Origin: Micromonospora sp. PLK6-60
Lineage (GTDB): Bacteria > Actinomycetota > Actinomycetes > Mycobacteriales > Micromonosporaceae
Direction of reading: 5' to 3'
Assembly (NCBI RefSeq): GCF_019890675.1
Contig: NZ_JAIOAA010000016.1
Span: forward strand, 62,001 to 126,000
DNA: 64,000 nucleotides
Shown: in pieces, positions 22,675 through 29,883 of the stretch
How the letters are laid out: the number at the start of each line of letters is the position of its first letter
How positions within the stretch are numbered: position 1 is the stretch's first letter
Position numbers and translations under genes: made by a program
The notes under the pieces: model-generated
Seen by the model: the letters and a program-made list of their open reading frames with translations, nothing else
Told to the model about the DNA's origin: nothing
The model's database searches: none

Positions 22675-23838
22675 GTGGTCGTCTGGGATCTCGCGGTCGT
22701 CGGCGGCGGGCCCGCCGGCCTCGCCGCGGCGCACGCCGCCGCCCGCGCCGGGCTGCGCACCCTGGTCGTCGAGCGGGCCACCCATCCCCGGTACAAGACC
22801 TGCGGCGGCGGGCTGATCGGGACCTCGCTGGCCGAGGTGGCCGACCGGATCGACGTGCCGGCGCACGACCGGGTCGACCGGGTCACCTTCACCCGGGACG
22901 GGCGGGCCGGCTTCACCCGCCGCCACGCCGACGGCCCGCTGGTGGCCATGGTCCGCCGGGAGGAGTTCGACGACCGGCTGCGGGCCGCCGCCCTGGCCGC
23001 CGGCGCCGAGATCCGCGAGGGCGTCGCGGTCCGCGCGCTGACCCAGGACCCCGACGGGGTACGCCTGCGGCTGGCCGACGGCGCGCAGGTACGCGCCCGG
23101 TGGGTGATCGGCGCCGACGGCTCCTCCGGTGTCACCGCCCGCCACGTCGACGTCCGGTTCCGGCAGGTGGATCTCGGGTTGGAACTGGAGCTGCCGGTGC
23201 CGGTCGCCGAGCAGGACCGCTGGCGCGGCCGGGTGCTGCTGGACTGGGGGCCGCTGCCCGGGTCGTACGGATGGGTCTTCCCGAAGGGCGACCGGCTGAC
23301 GGTCGGGGTGATCGCCGCCCGGGGCGCCGGCGAGCGGACCCGCGGCTACCTGCGCGACTTCGTCGACCGGCTGGGCCTCTCCGGCGTGCCGCCGGAGCAC
23401 GACTCCGGGCACCTGACCCGGTGCCGGACGGCCGACTCGCCGCTGCGCCGGGACCGGGTCCTGGTCGCCGGGGACGCCGCCGGCCTGCTCGAGCCGTGGA
23501 GCCGGGAGGGGATCAGCTACGCGCTGCGCTCCGGCCGGCTGGCCGGTGCGGCGGTCGCCGCCGGCGACCCGGCCGGCTACGAGCGGGCCGTACGGGACCG
23601 GCTGGGGCCGGAGATGCGGGCCGGGCACCGGCTGCTGGAGGTCTTCGAGCGCCGGCCGGACGTCTTCCACGCGCTGCTCGCCACCCCGCCCGGCTGGCGG
23701 ATGTTCGTCCGGTTCTGCCAGGGCCGGGCCAGCTTCGACCGGACCCTGTCCCGGCGGCCGGTACGGGCCGCGCTCGCCCTGCTGGACCGGCTGCCCCGGA
23801 CGCGGGCCGCCCCCCGCGCGCCGGTGGGGCGCGGCTGA
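22675..23838 (+). CDS. geranylgeranyl-reductase-family FAD oxidoreductase
   Basis: A 387-residue flavoprotein. The FAD Rossmann motif is DLAVVGGGPAGLAAAHAAAR at the N-terminus, followed by TCGGGLIG, the substrate-side RREEFDDRL, RWVIGADGSSGVTARH and the second FAD motif VLVAGDAAGLLEPWSREGIS. This matches the geranylgeranyl reductase family, which reduces isoprenoid chains of lipids or quinones; in actinomycetes related enzymes act on menaquinone or are uncharacterised. The start is GTG at 22675, with TAGGCT (22663-22668) 6 nt upstream and no Shine-Dalgarno, pointing to a leaderless message. Confidence 0.87.
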   Translation: MVVWDLAVVGGGPAGLAAAHAAARAGLRTLVVERATHPRYKTCGGGLIGTSLAEVADRIDVPAHDRVDRVTFTRDGRAGFTRRHADGPLVAMVRREEFDDRLRAAALAAGAEIREGVAVRALTQDPDGVRLRLADGAQVRARWVIGADGSSGVTARHVDVRFRQVDLGLELELPVPVAEQDRWRGRVLLDWGPLPGSYGWVFPKGDRLTVGVIAARGAGERTRGYLRDFVDRLGLSGVPPEHDSGHLTRCRTADSPLRRDRVLVAGDAAGLLEPWSREGISYALRSGRLAGAAVAAGDPAGYERAVRDRLGPEMRAGHRLLEVFERRPDVFHALLATPPGWRMFVRFCQGRASFDRTLSRRPVRAALALLDRLPRTRAAPRAPVGRG

Positions 23839-23892
23839 CTCCCGGCCCGACGGTCGATCCCACCGGTCGCGCCGGGGGCGCACAATGCGGTC

Positions 23893-24075
23893 ATGAGCGA
23901 GCCCCGCGAGTCGTTCACCGACGAGGAGTACGCCTTCCTGCGGCACGTCCGCTTCGGCGAGCTGCCGCCCCGGGTGGCCCCGGAGGACCGGGCCACGTCG
24001 ACCGAGACCGAGCCGCCTCGGGACCGGCCGGAGCCGGTCGGCGAGCAGGAGTGGAACCTGCGCGCCGGCGGCTGA
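23893..24075 (+). CDS. small conserved hypothetical protein
   Basis: A 60-residue acidic protein beginning MSEPRESFTDEEYAFLRHVR and FGELPPRVAPEDR, with a disordered middle and the ending EQEWNLRAGG. I recognise no domain. The ATG has CACAAT (23881-23886) 6 nt upstream, the same leaderless-promoter arrangement seen at several other genes here, which supports it being real. It is followed by a bidirectional hairpin terminator at 24081. Confidence 0.7.
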   Translation: MSEPRESFTDEEYAFLRHVRFGELPPRVAPEDRATSTETEPPRDRPEPVGEQEWNLRAGG

Positions 24076-24080
24076 CGACG

Positions 24081-24119
24081 GCGACGGGCCGCGAACCTCA
24101 CCGGTCCGCGGCCCGTCGC
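24081..24119. terminator. bidirectional hairpin terminator
   Basis: GCGACGGGCCGCG (24081-24093) pairs with 24107-24119 over a 13-nt loop. It lies between the convergent small gene ending at 24075 and the nucleotidase ending at 24134 and could serve both strands. Confidence 0.7.
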
Positions 24120-24133
24120 TGCCCGGGTGCCGG

Positions 24134-25927
24134 TCAGAAGACCGGCACGCCCTCGCGGACCAGCCGCCAGTTCGGCACGAAGAAGTCGGCCGGGTCGATG
24201 ACCCCCTTGGCCTGCGCCCAGTCGATCAGCAGCTGGCGGATCTCCTGCTGCTCGTTGTAGACCTGGGTCTTCACGATGCCGGGGAAGTTGCCGCCGCCGC
24301 TGCGCCGGTAGTTGTTCACCGCGACGACGAACTGCGCGTCCGCGGCGACCGGGGTGTCGGTGCCCGGCAGCACCAGCCGGGTGATCCGCTGGCCGACCGG
24401 CTTCGAGACGTCGATGTCGTAGTCGACGCCGGAGAACACGTCGTAGTTGTAGTCCGGCACGTTCAGGTCGTTGATGTTCGCCACGTCGACCGGGGTGCCG
24501 ACCGGGAAGGTCTTGAAGTACTTCGCCGAGTACTCCAGGTACGCCCTCACCTCGGCGCCGGTCAGCACGACCGCCTCCAGGGTGTTGTCGTAGACGTAGA
24601 GCCCGGCCACGTCGCGGATGCGCACGTCGCCCTGCGGGAAGACCGCGGTGCGGCTGAACGGCGCGGCCAGCGACAGCACCGGCAGGCCCGCGTACGCGGT
24701 GCCGGCCAGGGCGGCGGTGACCACCTCGGTCTGCACGTGGTTGATGAAGTCCAGGATCGGGGTGTCCTTGTACCGCGACTCCACGGCGGACAGCTCGACG
24801 CTCGACTGCGCGACGACCTCGTTGACGTAGTCGACGGTCTTGACGTGCTGACCGCGCACGGCCGCGAGCACCGCCGGGTCCTCGACCACGGTGTTGCTGT
24901 TCAGCGTGGTGGCGCCCTTGCCGATCACCTTCCAGCGGCCCTTCTCCCGGGTCAGGGTGAAGTCCATCCGGGTCAGCCGCTGGCCCCACTTCGACGGCTC
25001 CGAGGTGAGCACCTGCTCGCCGGTGGTCAGGTTGGTGACGAACTTTTCCTGCACCTCGTTGTGGGCGTGGCCGAACAGGATCGCGTCGATGCCGGGGACC
25101 TGCTCGGCGATCAGCGCCACCGGGTTCTCGTTGGGCAGCTCCGGCCCGTAGCTGGAGGTGCCGCTGTCGCCGCCGTGGGCGGAGATGATCACTACGTCGG
25201 CGCCGCGCTGCCGCATGACCGGCACCCACTTGGCGGCGGTCTCGACCATGCCCGGGAAGACCAGCTTGCCCTCGACGTTGCCCTTGTCCCAGATGGCCAC
25301 GCCCGGGTTGGTGAGGCCGAGGATGCCGACCTTCAGCTTCGGCGCGCCGTGCCCGCCGAGGTCGACCTCCTTGATCACGTACGGCAGGAAGGCCGGCTTG
25401 CCGGTCTTCTCGTTCACCGCGTTCGCGGCCAGCGCCGGGAAACCGAGCTGCTCGATCCAGGTGGCCAGCAGCGGCAGCCCGTAGTTGAACTCGTGGTTGC
25501 CCAGCGTCACCGCGTCGTACTTCAACACGTTCATCGCGTTGGCCATCGGGTGCGTCTCGCCGGTGGCGGTGATCGGCTCCTGCTTGGCGTAGTACGTCGC
25601 CAGCGGAGTGCCCTGGATGGTGTCGCCGGCGTCGAGCACCAGGGTGGCCCTGCCCCGACGCTCGGCCCGGATCTGGTTGACCAGGGTGGCGAGCTTCGCG
25701 ACGCCGACGTCGTTGTGGTCCTTGTCGTCGAACTCGGCGTCCTTGTAGTAGTCCCAGTTGTAGACGTTGCCGTGGGTGTCCGAGGTGCCCAGGACCGTCA
25801 GGTCCCACGTCTTCGGCGCCGGCTTGCCCGCCGCCCGGGCCGGCGCGCCGGCGATCAGCGGGACGGACGCCGCGGCGGCCGCGACGGCGAGCACCTGGCG
25901 GCGCGAGGCGCCGGAGGAGGAGGTCAT
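24134..25927 (-). CDS. Tat-exported 5'-nucleotidase/2',3'-cyclic phosphodiesterase family protein
   Basis: A 597-residue secreted metallophosphoesterase. The N-terminus contains the twin-arginine motif SRRQVLAV followed by a hydrophobic run ending in APARAA, so export by Tat is expected. Catalytic motifs are GTSDTHGNVYNW, DAGDTIQG, VTLGNHEFNYG, ISAHGG and FGHAHNEV, typical of UshA/CpdB two-metal enzymes. The C-terminal domain (from about residue 360) has the substrate-binding 5'-nucleotidase fold, for example YVYDNTLEAVVLTGAEVR. The role is hydrolysis of extracellular nucleotides for phosphate or nucleoside salvage. ATG at 25927 is preferred over 25942, since GGAAAGG lies 6 nt upstream of it. 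Confidence 0.92.
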   Translation of the reverse strand: MTSSSGASRRQVLAVAAAAASVPLIAGAPARAAGKPAPKTWDLTVLGTSDTHGNVYNWDYYKDAEFDDKDHNDVGVAKLATLVNQIRAERRGRATLVLDAGDTIQGTPLATYYAKQEPITATGETHPMANAMNVLKYDAVTLGNHEFNYGLPLLATWIEQLGFPALAANAVNEKTGKPAFLPYVIKEVDLGGHGAPKLKVGILGLTNPGVAIWDKGNVEGKLVFPGMVETAAKWVPVMRQRGADVVIISAHGGDSGTSSYGPELPNENPVALIAEQVPGIDAILFGHAHNEVQEKFVTNLTTGEQVLTSEPSKWGQRLTRMDFTLTREKGRWKVIGKGATTLNSNTVVEDPAVLAAVRGQHVKTVDYVNEVVAQSSVELSAVESRYKDTPILDFINHVQTEVVTAALAGTAYAGLPVLSLAAPFSRTAVFPQGDVRIRDVAGLYVYDNTLEAVVLTGAEVRAYLEYSAKYFKTFPVGTPVDVANINDLNVPDYNYDVFSGVDYDIDVSKPVGQRITRLVLPGTDTPVAADAQFVVAVNNYRRSGGGNFPGIVKTQVYNEQQEIRQLLIDWAQAKGVIDPADFFVPNWRLVREGVPVF

Positions 25928-26158
25928 GAGGTGCCTTTCCATGGGGGTCGCGGCGCCCTACGGGCGCCGTTGCGCACCATAGACGAGCAGTTGTCACTTC
26001 TGCCACAGCTCCGCGCGGTATTTCACTTAACCGCGCCCCCGCGGCACTCTGGTGTAACACTTCGGCTACCTCCGACGCCGCGCCCAGCTGTTTCCGCCGC
26101 CCCCGCCGGGGTAGCCCAGAAGGGGACCAGGGCGGACGAAACGTGCGAGGAGACCCCC

Positions 26159-27061
26159 GTGACCGAGGATCAGTACACCCCGCAGCACCCCACCGAGCAG
26201 TACGGGCAGCGGCAGGGCCAGCCGGGCCAGCAGCAGTCGGCGCCGGGCACCGAACGGCGGATGGGCCCGCAGCCGGACCACGGCGAGGAGTCGTACCGGG
26301 GCAGCGACCGGCTCTCCGGCAAGCGCGCCCTGATCACCGGCGGCGACTCGGGCATCGGCCGGGCCGTCGCCGTCGCCTACGCCCGTGAGGGCGCCGACGT
26401 GCTGATCTCCTACCTGGGCGAGGAGGAGGAGCCCGACGCCCGGGAGACCGTGCGGCTGGTCGAGGAGGCCGGCCGCAGGGGCGTGGCGGTCCGCTGCGAC
26501 ATCCGGGACGAGGCCAACTGCCGGGACCTGGTCGACCGGACCCTGTCCGACCTGGGCGGCATCGACATCCTGGTGAACAACGCGGCCTACCAGATGGCCC
26601 AGGACAAGGGCCTCTTCGAGATCAGCACCGAGCAGTTCGACCGGGTCTTCAAGACCAATGTGTACGCGATGTTCTGGCTCTGCCGGCTGGCCGTGCCGCA
26701 CATGGCCGAGGGGTCCACCATCATCAACACCTCCTCGGTCCAGGCGTTCAACCCGTCACCGGAGCTGCTGGACTACGCCACCACCAAGGCGGCGATCGCC
26801 AACTTCACCAAGGCGCTCGCGCTCAACCTGGCCGACCACGGCATCCGGGTCAACGCGGTGGCGCCCGGTCCGATCTGGACGCCGCTGATCCCGGCCACCA
26901 TGCCCGAGGAGAAGGTGAAGCAGTTCGGCACCGACACCCCGGTCGGCCGCCCCGGGCAGCCGGCCGAGCTGGCGCCGGCGTACGTCTTCTTCGCCTCCCA
27001 GGAGTCCAGCTACGTCACCGGCGAGATCCTGGGCGTGACGGGCGGCAAGTTGACCAGGTGA
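26159..27061 (+). CDS. SDR oxidoreductase (YghA/general-stress type)
   Basis: A 300-residue SDR. The first 45 residues are a Gln/Pro-rich extension (PQHPTEQYGQRQGQPGQQQ) ending in a conserved YRGSDRLSGKRALITGG. The cofactor motif is TGGDSGIGRAVAVAYAREGA. Catalytic residues lie in NTSSVQAF (Ser) and YATTKAAI (Tyr and Lys). This matches the YghA/YhdG group of stress-associated SDRs with unknown or aldehyde-reducing activity. GTG at 26159 has GAGGAG about 8 nt upstream and follows a 230-bp intergenic region after the divergent nucleotidase. Confidence 0.9.
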   Translation: MTEDQYTPQHPTEQYGQRQGQPGQQQSAPGTERRMGPQPDHGEESYRGSDRLSGKRALITGGDSGIGRAVAVAYAREGADVLISYLGEEEEPDARETVRLVEEAGRRGVAVRCDIRDEANCRDLVDRTLSDLGGIDILVNNAAYQMAQDKGLFEISTEQFDRVFKTNVYAMFWLCRLAVPHMAEGSTIINTSSVQAFNPSPELLDYATTKAAIANFTKALALNLADHGIRVNAVAPGPIWTPLIPATMPEEKVKQFGTDTPVGRPGQPAELAPAYVFFASQESSYVTGEILGVTGGKLTR

Positions 27062-27090
27062 CGCACGGCCGCGGGCCGACGCGGGCCGCG

Positions 27091-27750
27091 TCAGCGGGGC
27101 CAGTCGGCCAGCCGCTCCCGCAGCCGGGCCACCTGCGCGGCGTCCAGCCCGTACCGGGCGAACCGGCGGTCCGGCACCCGGTCCAGGTAGCGGCCCGCCG
27201 CCCGGACGTCCGCCGGGTCCAGCGCCGGATCGACCTGCCGGGCCAGCTCCAGCAGCTCCCCGACCCGGTAGTGGTCCAGCGCCGCCGCGACGTCGATGTA
27301 GTCCCGCACCTCCCGCCGGTTGACCAGCGCGGCGGTCTTGTTCGCGACCAGGTCGCGCACGTCCATCACCGGCCCGAGATCCATCACCACCGGGCTGCGG
27401 TACCGGTCCAGCCGGGCCAGGCTCAGCCGGATCTGCCGGCCGTCGCGGCCCACCACGAAGTCGCGTACGTCCCGGTCGAAACCCGGGAACAGCTCACCCA
27501 GCTCGCTGTCCGGGTCGGCGGTGACCACCGCGAAGCCGGCCCGCTCCAGCGCGGCGCGCACCTCGCTGGCCGCCGCGGCCGCCGCGCCCTCCACGTCGGC
27601 GAAGAGGTCGACGTCCTCGGTCGGTCGGGTCACCAGCCCGTGCGCCGCCCAGGCCACCCCGCCGCCGAGCACGAACCGGTGCGGGCCGGCCGCGGACAGC
27701 GCCACCCGGGCCACCTCGCGGTAGAACTCGTGCAGATGCGGCCCGCTCAC
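27091..27750 (-). CDS. MNT/AbiEii-like nucleotidyltransferase
   Basis: A 219-residue protein with the nucleotidyltransferase core FVLGGGVAWAAHGLVTRPTE followed by DVDLFADV: a GG motif and a D-x-D metal site. Later segments are VRDFVVGRDGRQIRLSLARL and KTAALVNRREVRDYIDVAAA, where a conserved Lys and Arg-Asp-Asp pattern resembles AbiEii/MNT-type toxins. These proteins modify tRNA or proteins and often form toxin-antitoxin pairs. The GTG at 27750 overlaps the stop of the upstream 113-residue gene (GTGA), as in many such modules. The toxin role is inferred; some family members are housekeeping or drug-modifying enzymes. Confidence 0.72.
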   Translation of the reverse strand: MSGPHLHEFYREVARVALSAAGPHRFVLGGGVAWAAHGLVTRPTEDVDLFADVEGAAAAAASEVRAALERAGFAVVTADPDSELGELFPGFDRDVRDFVVGRDGRQIRLSLARLDRYRSPVVMDLGPVMDVRDLVANKTAALVNRREVRDYIDVAAALDHYRVGELLELARQVDPALDPADVRAAGRYLDRVPDRRFARYGLDAAQVARLRERLADWPR

Positions 27751-28088
27751 GCCGTACGCAGGCCCCGGTGCCGGCTCTCCCAGGCCTGCCGCACGCCGTG
27801 CGGCAGGTTGAGCCGGCGCCACACCCGGCGCAGCGTGCGCCCGTCGATCAGCTGCCGGAGGTCGTCGACCCGGATGCTCTCCCGCAGCACGTTCTCGTAC
27901 ATCCAGAGCAGGTCGTCCGGGTGCCCGAGGTCGAAGGTGCGCTCGCTGCTCCACATCAGCCGGACCGGGAGCTCCACCACCCCCCGGGTCGGGCCGGCCA
28001 GCTCGGCCAGCGTCCGCGCCACCACGGCGGGGCGACCCGGACGGGCCAGGAAGGCCACGCCGGTCGTGGTGGGGGAGAGCACCTGCAC
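27747..28088 (-). CDS. hypothetical partner of the nucleotidyltransferase
   Basis: A 113-residue protein. It starts VQVLSPTTTGVAFLARPGRP and continues through RTLAELAGPTRGVVELPVRL, MWSSERTFDLGHPDDLLWMY, ENVLRESIRVDDLRQLIDGR and TLRRVWRRLNLPHGVRQAWE. No known domain is evident; the Arg-rich C-terminal half could bind nucleic acid. It overlaps the nucleotidyltransferase start by 4 nt, so the pair is co-translated; an antitoxin-like role is possible. The start is GTG at 28088 or 28082, because the frame upstream runs into a palindromic repeat 44 bp away. No known antitoxin sequence family was recognised. Confidence 0.65.
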   Translation of the reverse strand: MQVLSPTTTGVAFLARPGRPAVVARTLAELAGPTRGVVELPVRLMWSSERTFDLGHPDDLLWMYENVLRESIRVDDLRQLIDGRTLRRVWRRLNLPHGVRQAWESRHRGLRTA

Positions 28089-28131
28089 GCCATCAGCGTA
28101 ACGCCCACCCCACCCCCCGCGCCGCTGGCGC

Positions 28132-28190
28132 GGAAGGAGGGGCCCCCTGTTAACGCATTCGGTAGAGGAAGGGGCCCTTATTAACACTCC
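28132..28190 (-). repeat. palindromic two-unit GGGGCCCTT repeat, copy 2
   Basis: On the reverse strand the units are GTTAATAAGGGCCCCTTCCT and GTTAACAGGGGGCCCCTCCT with a spacer of about the same length as in copy 1 (4986-5046). It lies 44 bp upstream of the nucleotidyltransferase partner gene. Conservation of unit order and spacing suggests that the pair of units is the repeat unit, not two independent insertions. Confidence 0.78.
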
Positions 28191-28266
28191 GGAAGATCGA
28201 ACCCGTCCATCCGCGCCGCCCCGCCCGGCACACCCCCAGCCGGCACCCCCGCGCGCCGGCTGGCTC

Positions 28267-28327
28267 GTTGATCATGGAGTTAGCGCCGTATTTGATCTCC
28301 TATCCACCCACTAACTCCATGATCAAC
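28267..28327. repeat. inverted-repeat hairpin element, copy 2
   Basis: GTTGATCATGGAGTTAG (28267-28283) and its complement (28311-28327) form a 17-bp stem. The 27-nt loop keeps the core TATTTGATCTCCTATCCACC of copy 1 (17471-17531). Stem length differs because two or three pairs near the loop are lost here. Confidence 0.75.
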
Positions 28328-28372
28328 AGGATTGGGTTGTCGGCACGGGGCGGGGTTCAGGGCGGGGTGGGT

Positions 28373-28408
28373 GATTCGTTTGTGAGGTCAAATTGGTAGG
28401 TGTCGGGA
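28373..28408 (+). repeat. 36-nt element matching 17697-17732 in reverse
   Basis: CGTTTGTGAGGTCAAATTGG and the following bases match the reverse complement of 17697-17732 with 3 mismatches. No gene is recognised at either copy. Confidence 0.65.
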
Positions 28409-28570
28409 GAGGGATGGTGCTGTCGGCCGGGGTGATCGGCTGGGGGTGCTGTCGGGTCGGCCGTTTCGGGCGGGCCGGGCGGTTGGGCGACGGGCCCGAC
28501 GGTGGGTGACGACGGCCCAGCGCTGGGGGGCTGGGGTGGGGGCGGCCGAGGCCGGCCTCTGGGGCGGCTG

Positions 28571-28959
28571 GGGTCGGGTGGGCGGTTGGGGCCCGGGGGT
28601 GGGGTCGGGCGAAGGGGTGACTGGGTGGTGTGGGGCTGGTTGTCGGGTTTGGGGGTGTGACCGGGGGGATCCGGTCGGTGGAATGGCTGGCGGGCGGGGG
28701 TCGTTACACCATCCGGACGACCGCAGTAGGACCGCATCGCCTGGCCCGGCCACCTGGCCGTGCCCGGGGCCCCGGGTCGGGGAATGATGGTGGGCCGGTG
28801 GTCGTTACACATGGTCCGGCACCGTGTAGAGGCCCCGTGCTTCCGCGAGCCGCCGGAACCCCCCGAAGACTTTTGAGCGCCTGACGTGGTGCTTGCACCC
28901 GCGTGCGGTTGACCCCCTTTTCGACCGCCGGGTGCCGACCCCCGAATGGAGCTACCCCC
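28571..28959 (+). repeat. duplicated upstream region of paralogue 3
   Basis: The region closely matches 17787-18175, with scattered substitutions and a few short indels, up to the Shine-Dalgarno. It keeps the two GGTCGTTACAC repeats (28699-28709 and 28800-28810, again 101 bp apart). No gene is evident in 28089-28570 upstream of it beyond the repeats listed; the G-rich part 28410-28570 shows nothing recognisable. Confidence 0.7.
28805..28832 (+). promoter_or_regulatory. predicted promoter of paralogue 3
   Basis: TTACAC (28805-28810), 16 bp, TAGAGG (28827-28832), identical to the boxes at 18026-18053. The -35 box overlaps the second GGTCGTTACAC repeat. Confidence 0.5.
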
Positions 28960-29511
28960 ATGAACACGATTATTCGTAAGAGCGTCCTGGGTGTTGCTGG
29001 TCTGGCTTTCGCCGGTGGTGTGGTCGCCGGCCCGATCGCCGCTCACGCCGACGAGGCGCATGCCGCCACGGCGGGTAAGCCGGTCGCGGTGAGTGTGCAG
29101 GGCGCCCAGTCGACCATCGACCTGAACGCCGAGCAGACCGCCAACGCCAAGGCGATCATCGCCGCGACGAAGAAGGCCGGCCTGCCCGAGCGGGCCGCGG
29201 TGATCTCGATCGCCACCAGCCTGCAGGAGTCGAAGCTGGAGAACCTGGGCCACCTCGGCGACAAGAATGACCACGACTCGCTGGGCCTGTTCCAGCAGCG
29301 CCCGAGCTCGGGTTGGGGTACGCCGGAGCAGATCACCGACCCCGAGTACTCCACCCTCGCGTTCCTGAAGGGCCTGAAGCAGGTCGACGGCTGGCAGGAC
29401 ATGCCCCTGACCAAGGCCGCCCAGACCGTGCAGGTCTCGGCCTACCCGGATGCGTACGCGCAGTGGGAGAAGCAGGCCACCGACCTGGCCAACCAGCACT
29501 GGAACAGCTGA
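28960..29511 (+). CDS. exported lysozyme-like/transglycosylase-like protein, paralogue 3
   Basis: A 183-residue secreted protein, differing from paralogue 2 (18176) at only three positions. It has the same signal peptide (cleavage near AHA-DEA), the ATSLQESKLENLGHLGDKND catalytic segment, LGLFQQRPSSGWGTPEQI and the terminal ATDLANQHWNS. ATG has GGAG 8 nt upstream. Promoter, leader, Shine-Dalgarno and terminator are all duplicated with it, so both copies are probably expressed under the same signals. Ten kilobases of unrelated genes separate the two copies. The expected role is peptidoglycan cleavage in the cell wall. Confidence 0.82.
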   Translation: MNTIIRKSVLGVAGLAFAGGVVAGPIAAHADEAHAATAGKPVAVSVQGAQSTIDLNAEQTANAKAIIAATKKAGLPERAAVISIATSLQESKLENLGHLGDKNDHDSLGLFQQRPSSGWGTPEQITDPEYSTLAFLKGLKQVDGWQDMPLTKAAQTVQVSAYPDAYAQWEKQATDLANQHWNS

Positions 29512-29519
29512 CCCGAAAC

Positions 29520-29556
29520 CGAAGGCCGGCACCCGATCAACGGGTGCCGGCCTTCG
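29520..29556 (+). terminator. hairpin terminator after paralogue 3
   Basis: CGAAGGCCGGCACCCG (29520-29535) pairs with 29541-29556 over a 5-nt loop. Stem sequence is nearly that of 18738-18770. Confidence 0.78.
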
Positions 29557-29883
29557 GCATGTCCGGCGCCCGAGAAGGAGTGGTCGGGGTCACGCGCACA
29601 GCGGAACAACGGGGGGCCGAGGTAGGTTGAGTGAGGTGTCGGTGTGTCCAGTGTCCCCGGGCCTCACCTAAATTGCCTTCGCGGAATACCGTTCGGCTGG
29701 AGCCGCGTCGCGCCACTCGCCGAGAGGCGACCTGCACACCGACGCCCGTTCCGCCCCCGGCCACCGGCCGGGGGCGGAACTGCATCCACCGCCGGAAAAT
29801 GATCGCCACTCGGCTCGCGGACCCGTGCCCCCTGTCCTATGTTCAGGTGGTCAGCTTCCGACGGTGCGGAGGAGGTGTCCGGT
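29557..29883. other. intergenic region upstream of formate dehydrogenase
   Basis: No gene is seen here. It contains a perfect 15-bp hairpin with a 3-nt loop at 29748-29780 (arm GTTCCGCCCCCGGCC), which may be a terminator or a regulatory structure, and TATGTT (29836-29841), a possible -10 for the formate dehydrogenase operon. No clear -35 box was found. Confidence 0.55.

Noticed and set aside
28410..28570. G-rich region read as a protein-coding extension of the 113-residue gene
   Set aside because: The translation is low-complexity Pro/Thr/Arg with no start signal; it is better seen as non-coding.
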